Shown here: positions 1 to 5,742 of the stretch, one piece after another | Position numbering within the stretch: position 1 is the stretch's first letter | Layout: the number at the start of each line of letters is the position of its first letter | NCBI GenBank assembly: GCA_050743385.1 | Contig: JBOGFJ010000226.1 | Coordinates: 1-7,301, forward strand | Source of the DNA: JACDBD01 sp050743385 | GTDB taxonomy: Bacteria; Actinomycetota; Acidimicrobiia; IMCC26256; JACDBD01 | DNA length: 7,301 bases | Reading direction: 5' to 3' | The notes under the pieces: model-generated | Seen by the model: the letters and a program-made list of their open reading frames with translations, nothing else | What the model was told of the DNA's origin: nothing | Databases searched by the model: none | Position numbers and translations under genes: made by a program

Positions 1-124
1 GGTTCGCGGCTGTCCACTTCTCGACATAGCGGGTCCAGTGCCGTTCGGCGTCCGCACTATTGCGGTCGACCGTCGCCAGCGCGTCGTTTCGGGGCACGTG
101 GTACGCGATCGTGACCAGGATCGT
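1..124 (-). pseudogene. DUF1772 (anthrone oxygenase-like) membrane protein, C-terminal fragment
   Basis: Read on the minus strand from about base 124 to the window edge, one frame gives about 41 residues with motifs TILVTIAYHVPRND, then ALATVD, then HWTRYVEKWTAAN. From memory of the family, this matches the C-terminal part of DUF1772 proteins: the end of the third membrane helix, the N-x-P-x-N-D-A-L motif, then an acidic/aromatic helix with W-x-x-x-N before the last helix. DUF1772 proteins are small four-helix membrane proteins, some related to anthrone oxygenase; the function of this one is unknown. The gene would continue left of base 1. To the right the frame stays open, but residues before the TILVT motif are charged and look like the antisense of the neighbouring glycosyltransferase, so the N-terminal half is missing. 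The call rests on a short match. Confidence 0.6.
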
Positions 125-130
125 GCCACC
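119..130. other. Apparent breakpoint joining two 5'-truncated divergent genes
   Basis: Left of about base 124 the minus strand reads as the C-terminal part of a DUF1772 protein. Right of about base 122 the plus strand reads as the interior of a family 2 glycosyltransferase. Each gene loses recognisable sequence in its upstream direction at the same few bases. A head-to-head pair that lost both 5' ends and the shared promoter region in a single deletion would look exactly like this. I see no insertion sequence, terminal repeat or att-like motif at the join. An assembly collapse or chimeric read explains it equally well. Confidence 0.45.
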
Positions 131-890
131 CTCGTCAGGTCCCGCTTCCCGCACGTCGAAGTGATCGAGTCGCCCCGTCGCCTGCTGCCGGGGGCCGCGC
201 GTAACGCAGGGATGAGAGCGGCCTCGGGTGAGATCGTGGCGTTCCTGGAGGGGGACTGCCCGGCCGAGCCGGGCTGGGTGTCCGAGCGGCTGGCCGCGCA
301 CCGCCGCGGGCACGCGGCCGTCGCCTGCGCGATGACCAGCAGCGGGCCGCGCCGGCCCTGGGCGTGGGCGTGGCACTTCGACTTGTACAGCGGGCGCCTC
401 CCCGGCCGACCAACGGGCGGTTCGTTACCCCGACCCGGCGGTCCACGGCCTCTCCTTCGACCGGGCCGCACTGGAAACGATGGGACCGTTCGACGAGGAA
501 CTCGAGGTGGCTACGGACACCGACGCCGCCCGCCGACTGCACGAGCTCGGCATCGAGATGTGGTTCGAACCCTCGGTGCGCACCGCGCACCCGGGCCCGC
601 GGGGCACGGTCGCCATGCTGCGCGACCGTTATCGGCGAGGGGCGATCGCGGCCCGCGCGCAGGCGGCGACGACCCGAGACGCGCCGCGGGGCTTCGTCTC
701 CATGTGGTGGTCGCGAACTCGACGATCCGTCGTGGTCGGCTGGCGCTACGGCGGTGGCGAGAGATGGCGGCTCCTGGCGTCGCTGCCGTGGCTCGCGGCG
801 TCGTGCGCTGCCGGCGCCGCCGGGTACCGCGGACGTCGCGGGCGTTCCGGGTGCGGCCGGCTCGCCCGCGCCGAGAACGCAATTGGCTGA
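122..890 (+). pseudogene. Family 2 glycosyltransferase, N-terminally truncated and frameshifted
   Basis: The first part (frame 2, about 122-405) reads LVRSRFPHVEVIES, then GAARNAGMRAASGEIVAFLEGDC and EPGWV. This is the A-R-N-x-G, G-E-I-V-A-F-L and acidic-Cys (DxD-like) core of GT2 enzymes, which move a sugar from a nucleotide donor to an acceptor. The second part (frame 3, about 420-890) reads RYPDPAVHGLSFDR, MGPFDEEL and TDTDAARRLHELG, the usual acceptor-side motifs. The two parts join only by moving from frame 2 to frame 3 around 400-420, equivalent to one extra base. The strand-1 and nucleotide-binding segment before LVRSRFP is absent, and the sequence left of about 122 belongs to another gene. 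A Trp/Leu-rich stretch near the end could be a membrane-associated helix. The gene ends at TGA 888-890. As written it cannot make a whole enzyme; the damage could be real or a sequence error. Confidence 0.75.
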
Positions 891-949
891 CCATTGACTG
901 GCCCACCGCGCCATCGGGGAGTCGGGGCGGTTCACGTTGGCGGGTTCGA

Positions 950-955
950 TACGAT
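950..955 (+). promoter_or_regulatory. Putative -10 element (TACGAT) for a leaderless LLM oxidoreductase transcript
   Basis: TACGAT fits the actinobacterial -10 pattern TAnnnT and ends 8 bases before the GTG at 964. That spacing puts the transcription start at or next to the start codon. There is no purine-rich ribosome binding site before 964. No convincing -35 box lies at the usual distance, which is common for leaderless actinobacterial promoters. Confidence 0.45.
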
Positions 956-963
956 CCGGCGCG

Positions 964-1794
964 GTGCGCGTCAGCCTCGATCTCGCCCAGCAGCGGATCC
1001 CGTGGGAGGAACTCGTCGCGCGAGCGCGTCTCGCCGACGAGGCGGGCTTCGACGGCATCTGGGGCTTCGATCACTTCCAGCCGATGTACGGCAGCGGCCC
1101 GGGTGAGTGCTTCGAAGGCTGGACGACACTGGCCGCGCTCGCCGGCGTCACGACCAGAGTGCGGTTGGGTCTCCTCGTCACCGGCAACACGTACCGGCAC
1201 CCGTCGTTACTGGCCAGCGAGGTGATCACGGTCGACCACGCGTCGAGCGGTCGAGTCGAGTGCTCGCTCGGAGCGGCGTGGTTCGACAAGGAGCACCGGG
1301 AGCTCGGCTTCGACTTCCCGCCGACCGGGGAGCGGGTCAGCCGGCTCGACGAAGCGCTCCAAGTGTTGCGGCTGCTGTTCACCACCGACCGCGCGTCGTT
1401 CGACGGGCGCTACTACCAGCTGCACGACGCCACGCTCTTCCCGCGCCCCGTGCAGCGGCCCCATCCGCCGATCTGGATCGGCGCCAGCGGCGAGCGGCGG
1501 ATGCTGCCTCTGGCCGCCCGGCACGCCGACGTGTGGCACTCGTTCGGCGGCGTCGCCGACCTGACCCGCAAGCGCCGGCTGCTCGACGAGCACGCCCGAG
1601 CGGCGGGCCGCGACCCGGCCGCCATCGCCAGCGCGAGCAACATCTCCATCTCGGAGCCGTGGGACGACGTGCGCCGCACCGCCGCCGCCTGGCGCGAGGC
1701 GGGCTGGCACCACCTCATCGTCGGGTGGCCATCGGAGGGAGAGGGCCGCCTCGAGGAATTCGTCGAACGGGTGATGCCCGAGCTCACGGCCTGA
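964..1794 (+). CDS. LLM-class F420-dependent oxidoreductase
   Basis: This is a complete 276-residue luciferase-like TIM-barrel protein, the usual size for single-domain F420 oxidoreductases, which transfer hydride between F420 and an organic substrate in the cytosol. Family motifs are GFDGIWGFDHFQP (28-40, with Asp36-His37), LVTGNTYRHP (71-80), the D-H-x-S-x-G-R loop (91-97), LGAAWFDKEHRELG (102-115) and RPHPPIWIGASGER before the last third. The GTG at 964 is preferred over an upstream TTG at 937: it gives the typical M-R-V-S-L-D-L start, and a TACGAT -10 lies 8 bases before it. The gene follows the damaged glycosyltransferase by 73 bases on the same strand and converges with the DUF4062 gene, stop to stop 39 bases apart. 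The substrate cannot be read from the sequence. FMN use, as in bacterial luciferase itself, is less likely for this subgroup but not excluded. Confidence 0.9.
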   Translation: MRVSLDLAQQRIPWEELVARARLADEAGFDGIWGFDHFQPMYGSGPGECFEGWTTLAALAGVTTRVRLGLLVTGNTYRHPSLLASEVITVDHASSGRVECSLGAAWFDKEHRELGFDFPPTGERVSRLDEALQVLRLLFTTDRASFDGRYYQLHDATLFPRPVQRPHPPIWIGASGERRMLPLAARHADVWHSFGGVADLTRKRRLLDEHARAAGRDPAAIASASNISISEPWDDVRRTAAAWREAGWHHLIVGWPSEGEGRLEEFVERVMPELTA

Positions 1795-1833
1795 GGTTGG
1801 GCGCGGTCGCGCTCCCTCGCACTTCCCGAGCAC

Positions 1834-4455
1834 TCAGCGCACGAGGTCGAGACGTCCGACGACGGCGATGGTGGCGTCGAGAGCCTCGAAGAGCTCGCGG
1901 TCGCCGGCCGAGCGCTGACGCTCGTCGAACTCGGCATCGCCGAGCCGCCGCCGGGCCGCTCCGACGACCCGGGCGATGGCAGGCTCGAGGGACGGCCATG
2001 GTGCGACGCCGAGGCGGGATCGCTCGACCGCGGCGACGGCGACGGCGTCGGCTGCGGTCGCGGCGTCGCCGCCCACGAGGGCGATCAGGGCGAGGGCGTC
2101 GAGGCAGTAGGTCGTATCCGTACGGAGCCCATTGCGACGGAGGAGGGCCGCGGATTCCCCGAGCAGCTCGAAGGCTTCGGCCTCTCGCTGGTCGAGGAGC
2201 CGAACGAACGCGAGCGCCTGGAGCGCCTGCACGATCTGAGGCTGGTTGTCGATGCTGCGAGCACGTGCCAACGACCGGTACTCGCATTCCTCGGCTCCGT
2301 GCAGATCGCCCTCGGCGGCGAGGACGCTGCCGAGCATCGCCTCGACGAGTGCCACTCCCCAGTCGTGGCCGATCGCATCGAAGCGAGCCGACGACTCGCG
2401 GAGGGCCGTGATCGCCGCCTCAACGTTGTGGTCGAGGCGGTAGTGCACGAAGCCGAGCTGGTGGAGCGCGACTGCCGACTCGAAGTCCATGCCCTCGCCC
2501 GCGAACAGCTTCAGCGGCTCCTCCAATTCGCCGAGCACGTCCTCGTAGTCGCCGTGGTGAATGCGGGTGAGGGCGTGCAGCGACCGAAGCTTGGCCGTGG
2601 TCACCTCGTCGAGGTCGGCATCCGCGTCTGATACGGCCTGCAGCCAAGAGGTGGGCTCGTCGACGGCGTCGCGCACGAAGTACAGCACCACCACGTCCCA
2701 CGTGAGCTCGACGACCGCGGCATACCGACCGGTGTCGAGCGCAGTCCTCACTGCCTGCCGAAAGTTCGGTCGCTCGGGATCGAGGCGCGTGACCCACTCC
2801 CGCTGTCCGGGCCCGCAGAGCGATGGCTGCGCCCGTTCGGCGAGCTGGCAGTAGTAGTCGAGATGACGCCCCGCGATCGTCGCCGACCCTGCGACCTCGT
2901 CGAGCCGTTCGGCCGCGTAGGCACGCACCGTCTCGAACATCGTGAACCGCGGCACCGCGTCAGCGTCGTCGGCGGCAGGTGTGACGAGGCTTCCGTCGAG
3001 AAGTGAGGCGAGCGTGCCGAGTACGTCGTTGTGCTCGTCGCCACACACGGCTTCGGACGCCTCGATCGTCCATCCTCCGGTGAAGACGCTGAGGCGCGCC
3101 AGGAGCGCGCGCTCGTCGTCGGTGAGGAGCTCGTAGCTCCAATCGATCGTCGCCCGGAGCGTGCGTTGCCGTTCAGGGGCATCGGGACCTCCTCCGACCA
3201 GGACCGACAGGCGGTCGGTGAGCCGGCCGAGCAGCTCGGCGGGCGACAGCAGCCGTGTCCGCGCGGCGGCGAGCTCGATCGCGAGTGGGATTCCCTCGAG
3301 CCGGCGGCAGATCTCGACCACGGCATCTGCAGTGTCGGGGGTGAGCTCGATCCGTGCCGCGACCGCGCGGGCGCGATCGAGGAACAGCTGCACGGCGGGC
3401 TCGTCGGCGAGCGCGTCGATGGGAGGGTGCGGCGGCGGGAGGCGCAGCGGCGGAACGGTCACCTCCCGTTCGGCGCGGATGCGCAGGGCCCGCCGGCTCG
3501 TGGCCAGGATCTGCAGGTCGGGAGCGGCTTCGAGGAGGTCCGCAAGCGCGGGCGCGAGATCGGAGATCTGCTCGAGGTTGTCGAGGACGAGCAGCGTGCG
3601 CCGGCCGCGCAGGTGATCGATCACGACGTCCAGGGGTGATCGGCTTCCGTCGGGTCGGGCACCGATCCGATCCGCGATGGTGCGCAGGGCGCGGTCGGCG
3701 TCGTCGACCGCGCTCAGGGGCACGAACGCGGTGGCGACCTCCTCGCCGATGGCACCGGCCACCTCGACCGCCAGCCTGGTCTTGCCAATGCCCCCGATCC
3801 CGGTGAGCGTGACGAGGCGCGCCCCGCGCCGGAGGTGATCGACCACCAGGTCGAGCTCGTCGCTACGGCCGACGATCCCGCTCGCGGGTGCCGGCGCCGG
3901 CGCCCGCGCTGACGCCGGGCGGCCCTCGGCGATCGTGCTCTCGAATCGCTCCGTCAGGAGCACGGCCAGATCGTCGGCGACGAGCCGACCGAGCTCGTCG
4001 GGTGTGGAGAACCGTTTGTAGGAGGCGCGGTCATCGGCCGCGAAGTCGACGACGAGCTCGGCGAGACGCCGGTCGCGATCGGCCGCCGGCTCCTTGATGT
4101 AGAGCAACCGAGGGCGGTCACCGGCGAGGCGGTACTCGTCCTCGAGGCCCGAGAGCTCCTCGCCCGGCGCGATCCACCCGTAGCGCTGCCAGTAGATCCC
4201 GACGAAGACGTGGCTCTGGTCGAGGTACGCGCGATACAGCTCGCGGGGCGGGTGCGGACGGGCACCCAGCTCGAACATCACCGGTGCGAGATGCAGGTGC
4301 TCGATCGTTGCCCGCACGGCGTCGCGCTCGGCGGCGAGCTCGCCCAGCGTCGAGCTGACGAAGACGCGCAGACGCTGGTCCGGGGTTCGGATCACTGCTG
4401 GTGCAGGCACGCGCTCGATGATGGCGCACAGGCGCACCCTGGCGCGGTTGCGCAT
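1834..4455 (-). CDS. DUF4062-STAND (NB-ARC-type) NTPase with TPR-like C-terminal region
   Basis: The 873-residue protein has three parts. Residues 28-165 are a DUF4062 domain (LRVFVSSTLGELAAERDAVR at 29-48, HPPRELYRAYLDQS at 68-81, GLEDEY at 103-108). Residues 195-510 are a STAND ATPase with P-loop GIGGIGKT (219-226, Lys225), Walker B LLVLDNLEQ (288-296, Asp292), an A-T-S-R-R sensor (318-322), EGIPLAIELAA (387-397) and a winged-helix segment around WSYELLTDDERALLARLSVF. Residues about 530-873 are helical and TPR-like. STAND proteins are switch ATPases that oligomerise when the tail senses a ligand; DUF4062 is thought to have a TIR/Rossmann-like fold. No HTH or BTAD domain is visible, so a transcription factor role is not supported. 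The annotated ATG (4455) has no clear ribosome binding site. A GTG at 4410 (residue 16), just before the conserved VIRTPDQRLRVF block, is at least as likely. It may be co-transcribed with the 72-aa gene 83 bases upstream. Confidence 0.9.
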   Translation of the reverse strand: MRNRARVRLCAIIERVPAPAVIRTPDQRLRVFVSSTLGELAAERDAVRATIEHLHLAPVMFELGARPHPPRELYRAYLDQSHVFVGIYWQRYGWIAPGEELSGLEDEYRLAGDRPRLLYIKEPAADRDRRLAELVVDFAADDRASYKRFSTPDELGRLVADDLAVLLTERFESTIAEGRPASARAPAPAPASGIVGRSDELDLVVDHLRRGARLVTLTGIGGIGKTRLAVEVAGAIGEEVATAFVPLSAVDDADRALRTIADRIGARPDGSRSPLDVVIDHLRGRRTLLVLDNLEQISDLAPALADLLEAAPDLQILATSRRALRIRAEREVTVPPLRLPPPHPPIDALADEPAVQLFLDRARAVAARIELTPDTADAVVEICRRLEGIPLAIELAAARTRLLSPAELLGRLTDRLSVLVGGGPDAPERQRTLRATIDWSYELLTDDERALLARLSVFTGGWTIEASEAVCGDEHNDVLGTLASLLDGSLVTPAADDADAVPRFTMFETVRAYAAERLDEVAGSATIAGRHLDYYCQLAERAQPSLCGPGQREWVTRLDPERPNFRQAVRTALDTGRYAAVVELTWDVVVLYFVRDAVDEPTSWLQAVSDADADLDEVTTAKLRSLHALTRIHHGDYEDVLGELEEPLKLFAGEGMDFESAVALHQLGFVHYRLDHNVEAAITALRESSARFDAIGHDWGVALVEAMLGSVLAAEGDLHGAEECEYRSLARARSIDNQPQIVQALQALAFVRLLDQREAEAFELLGESAALLRRNGLRTDTTYCLDALALIALVGGDAATAADAVAVAAVERSRLGVAPWPSLEPAIARVVGAARRRLGDAEFDERQRSAGDRELFEALDATIAVVGRLDLVR

Positions 4456-4538
4456 GGAGATATCGACGGAGACGCCCGAGAACGACGCCTCTGCGAGATG
4501 CCCGGTGCAACTGTCGGCGCGTGGGGCGATGCCGCTCG

Positions 4539-4757
4539 TCAGGCAGCCATCCCGGCCGGCGGCTCGGACGCTTCGGTCACCTCGTCGGCTGACGTGGTCT
4601 GATCGAGCATCGACTCGGCCGCGACCGCGAGCACGAGCCCGCCGGCGACGAGGAGGACAGCCCCCACGGCTACGGCCCAGCCGGCGCTCAGCGTGAACGC
4701 CAGGATGAAACCGGTGACCGCCAGGAGGCCGCCGACCCGTGTCTGCATCGGGTGCAT
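4539..4757 (-). CDS. Small two-helix membrane protein, unknown function
   Basis: The 72-residue product begins with a short basic segment, then a hydrophobic stretch at about 8-25 (VGGLLAVTGFILAF), a Gly-Trp turn, and a second hydrophobic stretch at about 27-47 (WAVAVGAVLLVAGGLVLAVA). An acidic, Ser/Thr-rich tail follows (about 50-66, DQTTSADEVTEASE). It reads as two membrane helices with both ends on the same side. A GAGGGG ribosome binding site lies 6 bases before the ATG at 4757, which supports this start; a second Met at residue 4 is possible. I do not recognise a family. The gene lies 83 bases upstream of the DUF4062-STAND gene on the same strand, so the two may form an operon, and is divergent from the SDR gene. 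It could also be a generic envelope protein unrelated to its neighbour. Confidence 0.65.
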   Translation of the reverse strand: MHPMQTRVGGLLAVTGFILAFTLSAGWAVAVGAVLLVAGGLVLAVAAESMLDQTTSADEVTEASEPPAGMAA

Positions 4758-4763
4758 CTCGTT

Positions 4764-4769
4764 CCCCTC
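4764..4769 (-). promoter_or_regulatory. Ribosome binding site (GAGGGG) of the 72-aa membrane protein
   Basis: Read on the minus strand, GAGGGG lies 6 bases before the ATG at 4757. It decides that start and is the main evidence that this short gene is translated. The neighbouring LLM and SDR genes have no such site. Confidence 0.55.
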
Positions 4770-4840
4770 ACCGTCGCCGCCGTCTGCTCACGCTCCTTCC
4801 CTGCCGACGCGCGCCCGAAACGTGCGCCGCGGCGGTGCGG

Positions 4841-4869
4841 TTGGATGCCGACGGTCAACTTGTTAGACA
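4841..4869 (+). promoter_or_regulatory. Promoter of the SDR gene (TTGGAT - 17 - TAGACA), probably leaderless
   Basis: A -35 hexamer TTGGAT (4841-4846) and a -10 hexamer TAGACA (4864-4869) are separated by exactly 17 bases, the best spacing for the housekeeping sigma factor. The -10 ends 8 bases before the ATG at 4878, which places the transcript start at the start codon. No ribosome binding site precedes that ATG. This arrangement, together with the family's usual N-terminus, fixes the start at 4878 rather than at upstream codons in the same frame. Confidence 0.6.
4854..4867 (+). promoter_or_regulatory. Candidate TetR/KstR-like operator (AACTTGTT core) within the SDR promoter
   Basis: An AAC-tt-GTT inverted repeat at 4857-4864 lies between the -35 and -10 boxes and overlaps the first base of the -10. 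With its flanks it matches 7 of the 8 fixed positions of the pattern T-n-n-AAC-n-n-GTT-n-n-A, which I recall for KstR, the TetR-family repressor of actinobacterial steroid catabolism. A repressor bound here would block the promoter. The site lies in the 120-base divergent region and could also affect the 72-aa gene. It is short, so chance is possible, and no regulator gene is in the window. Confidence 0.35.
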
Positions 4870-4877
4870 TCCTCACC

Positions 4878-5666
4878 ATGCGAACGGTTGTGGTGACGGG
4901 ATCGGCGTCGGGGATGGGCGCGGCCACCAAGGATCGCCTCGAGGCAGGCGGCCAGCGCGTGATCGGCGTCGATCTCCGGAACGCCGACGTGGTGGCCGAC
5001 CTCGGCACCGTCGAAGGGCGCCAGGCGACGATCGCGAGCGTCGAGGAGATCGCTGACGGCACGATCGACGGATTGGTCACGTGGGCCGGCCTACCCGGAC
5101 TGACGGGGCGCCCCGGCAGCCTGGTGGTGTCGGTCAACTACTTCGGCACGATCGCGCTGATCGAGGGCCTCCGCCCGCTGCTGGCGAGTGGCGAACGACC
5201 CGCGGCCGTTGCCATCAGCTCGAACTCGACGACGTGCCAACCCGGCGTCCCCATGGATGTGGTCACGCGCTGCCTCGCCGGTGACGAGCGCGCCGCCCGG
5301 GACGCCGCCGACGCCGCCGGATCGCTGGCGACGTACCCGGCGACGAAGACGGCCATCGCCTGGTGGGTGCGCCGGCACGCGCCGACGGCCGAGTGGGCGG
5401 GGGCGGGCATCACGTTGAATGCCGTCGCCCCCGGTGCCGTCGAGACGCCACTGTTGCAGGCCAGCCGGGACGACCCGGCGATCGGCGAGATGATCGACGC
5501 GTTTCCCGTCCCCGTCGGCCGCAAGGGCACCGCCGACGAGCTCGCCGCGGTCGTGGCGTTCCTGCTCGGGCCCGACGCCCGTTTCTTCTGCGGTTCTGTC
5601 GTCTTCGTCGACGGCGGGACCGACGCTCACCTGCGCGCGGATGACTTCCCGATGCCGATGTCGTAG
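4878..5666 (+). CDS. SDR oxidoreductase, 3-alpha-hydroxysteroid dehydrogenase-like
   Basis: The 262-residue classical short-chain dehydrogenase should oxidise or reduce an alcohol/ketone pair in the cytosol. Visible motifs are the cofactor loop TGSASGMG (7-14), VDLR with Asp32 after strand 2 (indicating NAD(H) over NADP(H)), ADL (40-42), VSVNYFGT with Asn87 (84-91), Ser114/Ser115 in A-I-S-S, the catalytic YPATK (Tyr153, Lys157), and NAVAPGAVETPL (181-192). The N-terminal block, the D-L-x-T-x-E-G-R segment at 41-48, the spacing and the VDGGTDA end resemble the 3-alpha-hydroxysteroid dehydrogenase/carbonyl reductase of Comamonas testosteroni as I remember it. That suggests a steroid or other bulky cyclic substrate, but does not prove it. 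The start at 4878 is set by the family N-terminus and a promoter 8 bases upstream. Possible control by an AACnnGTT-binding repressor is described separately. The gene is intact, and the next gene follows 76 bases later on the same strand. Confidence 0.9.
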   Translation: MRTVVVTGSASGMGAATKDRLEAGGQRVIGVDLRNADVVADLGTVEGRQATIASVEEIADGTIDGLVTWAGLPGLTGRPGSLVVSVNYFGTIALIEGLRPLLASGERPAAVAISSNSTTCQPGVPMDVVTRCLAGDERAARDAADAAGSLATYPATKTAIAWWVRRHAPTAEWAGAGITLNAVAPGAVETPLLQASRDDPAIGEMIDAFPVPVGRKGTADELAAVVAFLLGPDARFFCGSVVFVDGGTDAHLRADDFPMPMS

Positions 5667-5698
5667 TTCCTGTCGCCCAACCCAGCTCCGAGCCTGAG

Positions 5699-5704
5699 TA
5701 GCAT
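5699..5704 (+). promoter_or_regulatory. Putative -10 element (TAGCAT) for the sugar dehydrogenase gene
   Basis: TAGCAT fits TAnnnT and would start transcription near 5711, leaving a leader of about 30 bases before the ATG at 5743. A G-rich stretch, GGGCGGGG (5733-5740), precedes that ATG and may serve as a ribosome binding site, though its spacing is tight. No good -35 is seen at 17 bases. Confidence 0.3.
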
Positions 5705-5730
5705 CTGGCCTTCGACCGAAGGGCGCCAGA
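5704..5730. repeat. Imperfect inverted repeat between the SDR and sugar dehydrogenase genes
   Basis: TCTGG (5704-5708) pairs with CCAGA (5726-5730), and CCTTC (5709-5713) pairs with GAAGG (5718-5722) around a GACC loop, with a 3-base bulge GCG (5723-5725) on the right arm. The result is a 10-bp stem, 38 bases after the SDR stop and 12 bases before the next ATG. There is no T-run after it on either strand, so it is not a classical intrinsic terminator. It may be an operator, a leader hairpin, or a weak transcription barrier after the SDR gene. Confidence 0.5.
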
Positions 5731-5742
5731 ACGGGCGGGGAT

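Noticed and set aside
38..1225. One continuous 395-residue plus-strand reading frame at the left end
   Set aside because: Only about 122-405 of it matches a family. After the frameshift, and across the LLM gene, it is an out-of-frame Arg-rich shadow.
1795..1833. Possible bidirectional terminator between the convergent LLM and DUF4062 genes
   Set aside because: Only a 4-bp GCGC stem (1801-1804 with 1809-1812) is seen and there is no T-run on either strand, too weak to call.
2020..2075. Short GCGACG-like tandem stretch
   Set aside because: It encodes an Ala/Val-rich helix in the STAND protein's tail and is ordinary GC-rich low-complexity coding sequence.
1107..2411. A 434-residue plus-strand reading frame spanning the LLM gene and the convergent gene
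   Set aside because: It is Arg-rich low-complexity sequence crossing two well-supported genes on opposite strands, and is a GC-driven shadow.
4752..4877. An N-terminal extension of the SDR starting at 4752
   Set aside because: The 42 extra residues have no SDR character, overlap the divergent gene's start, and lie upstream of the promoter that fits ATG 4878.
5012..5729. A 13-base exact repeat (CGAAGGGCGCCAG at 5012-5024 and 5717-5729)
   Set aside because: One copy is inside the SDR coding region. A single 13-base match is expected about once by chance in a GC-rich window of this size.
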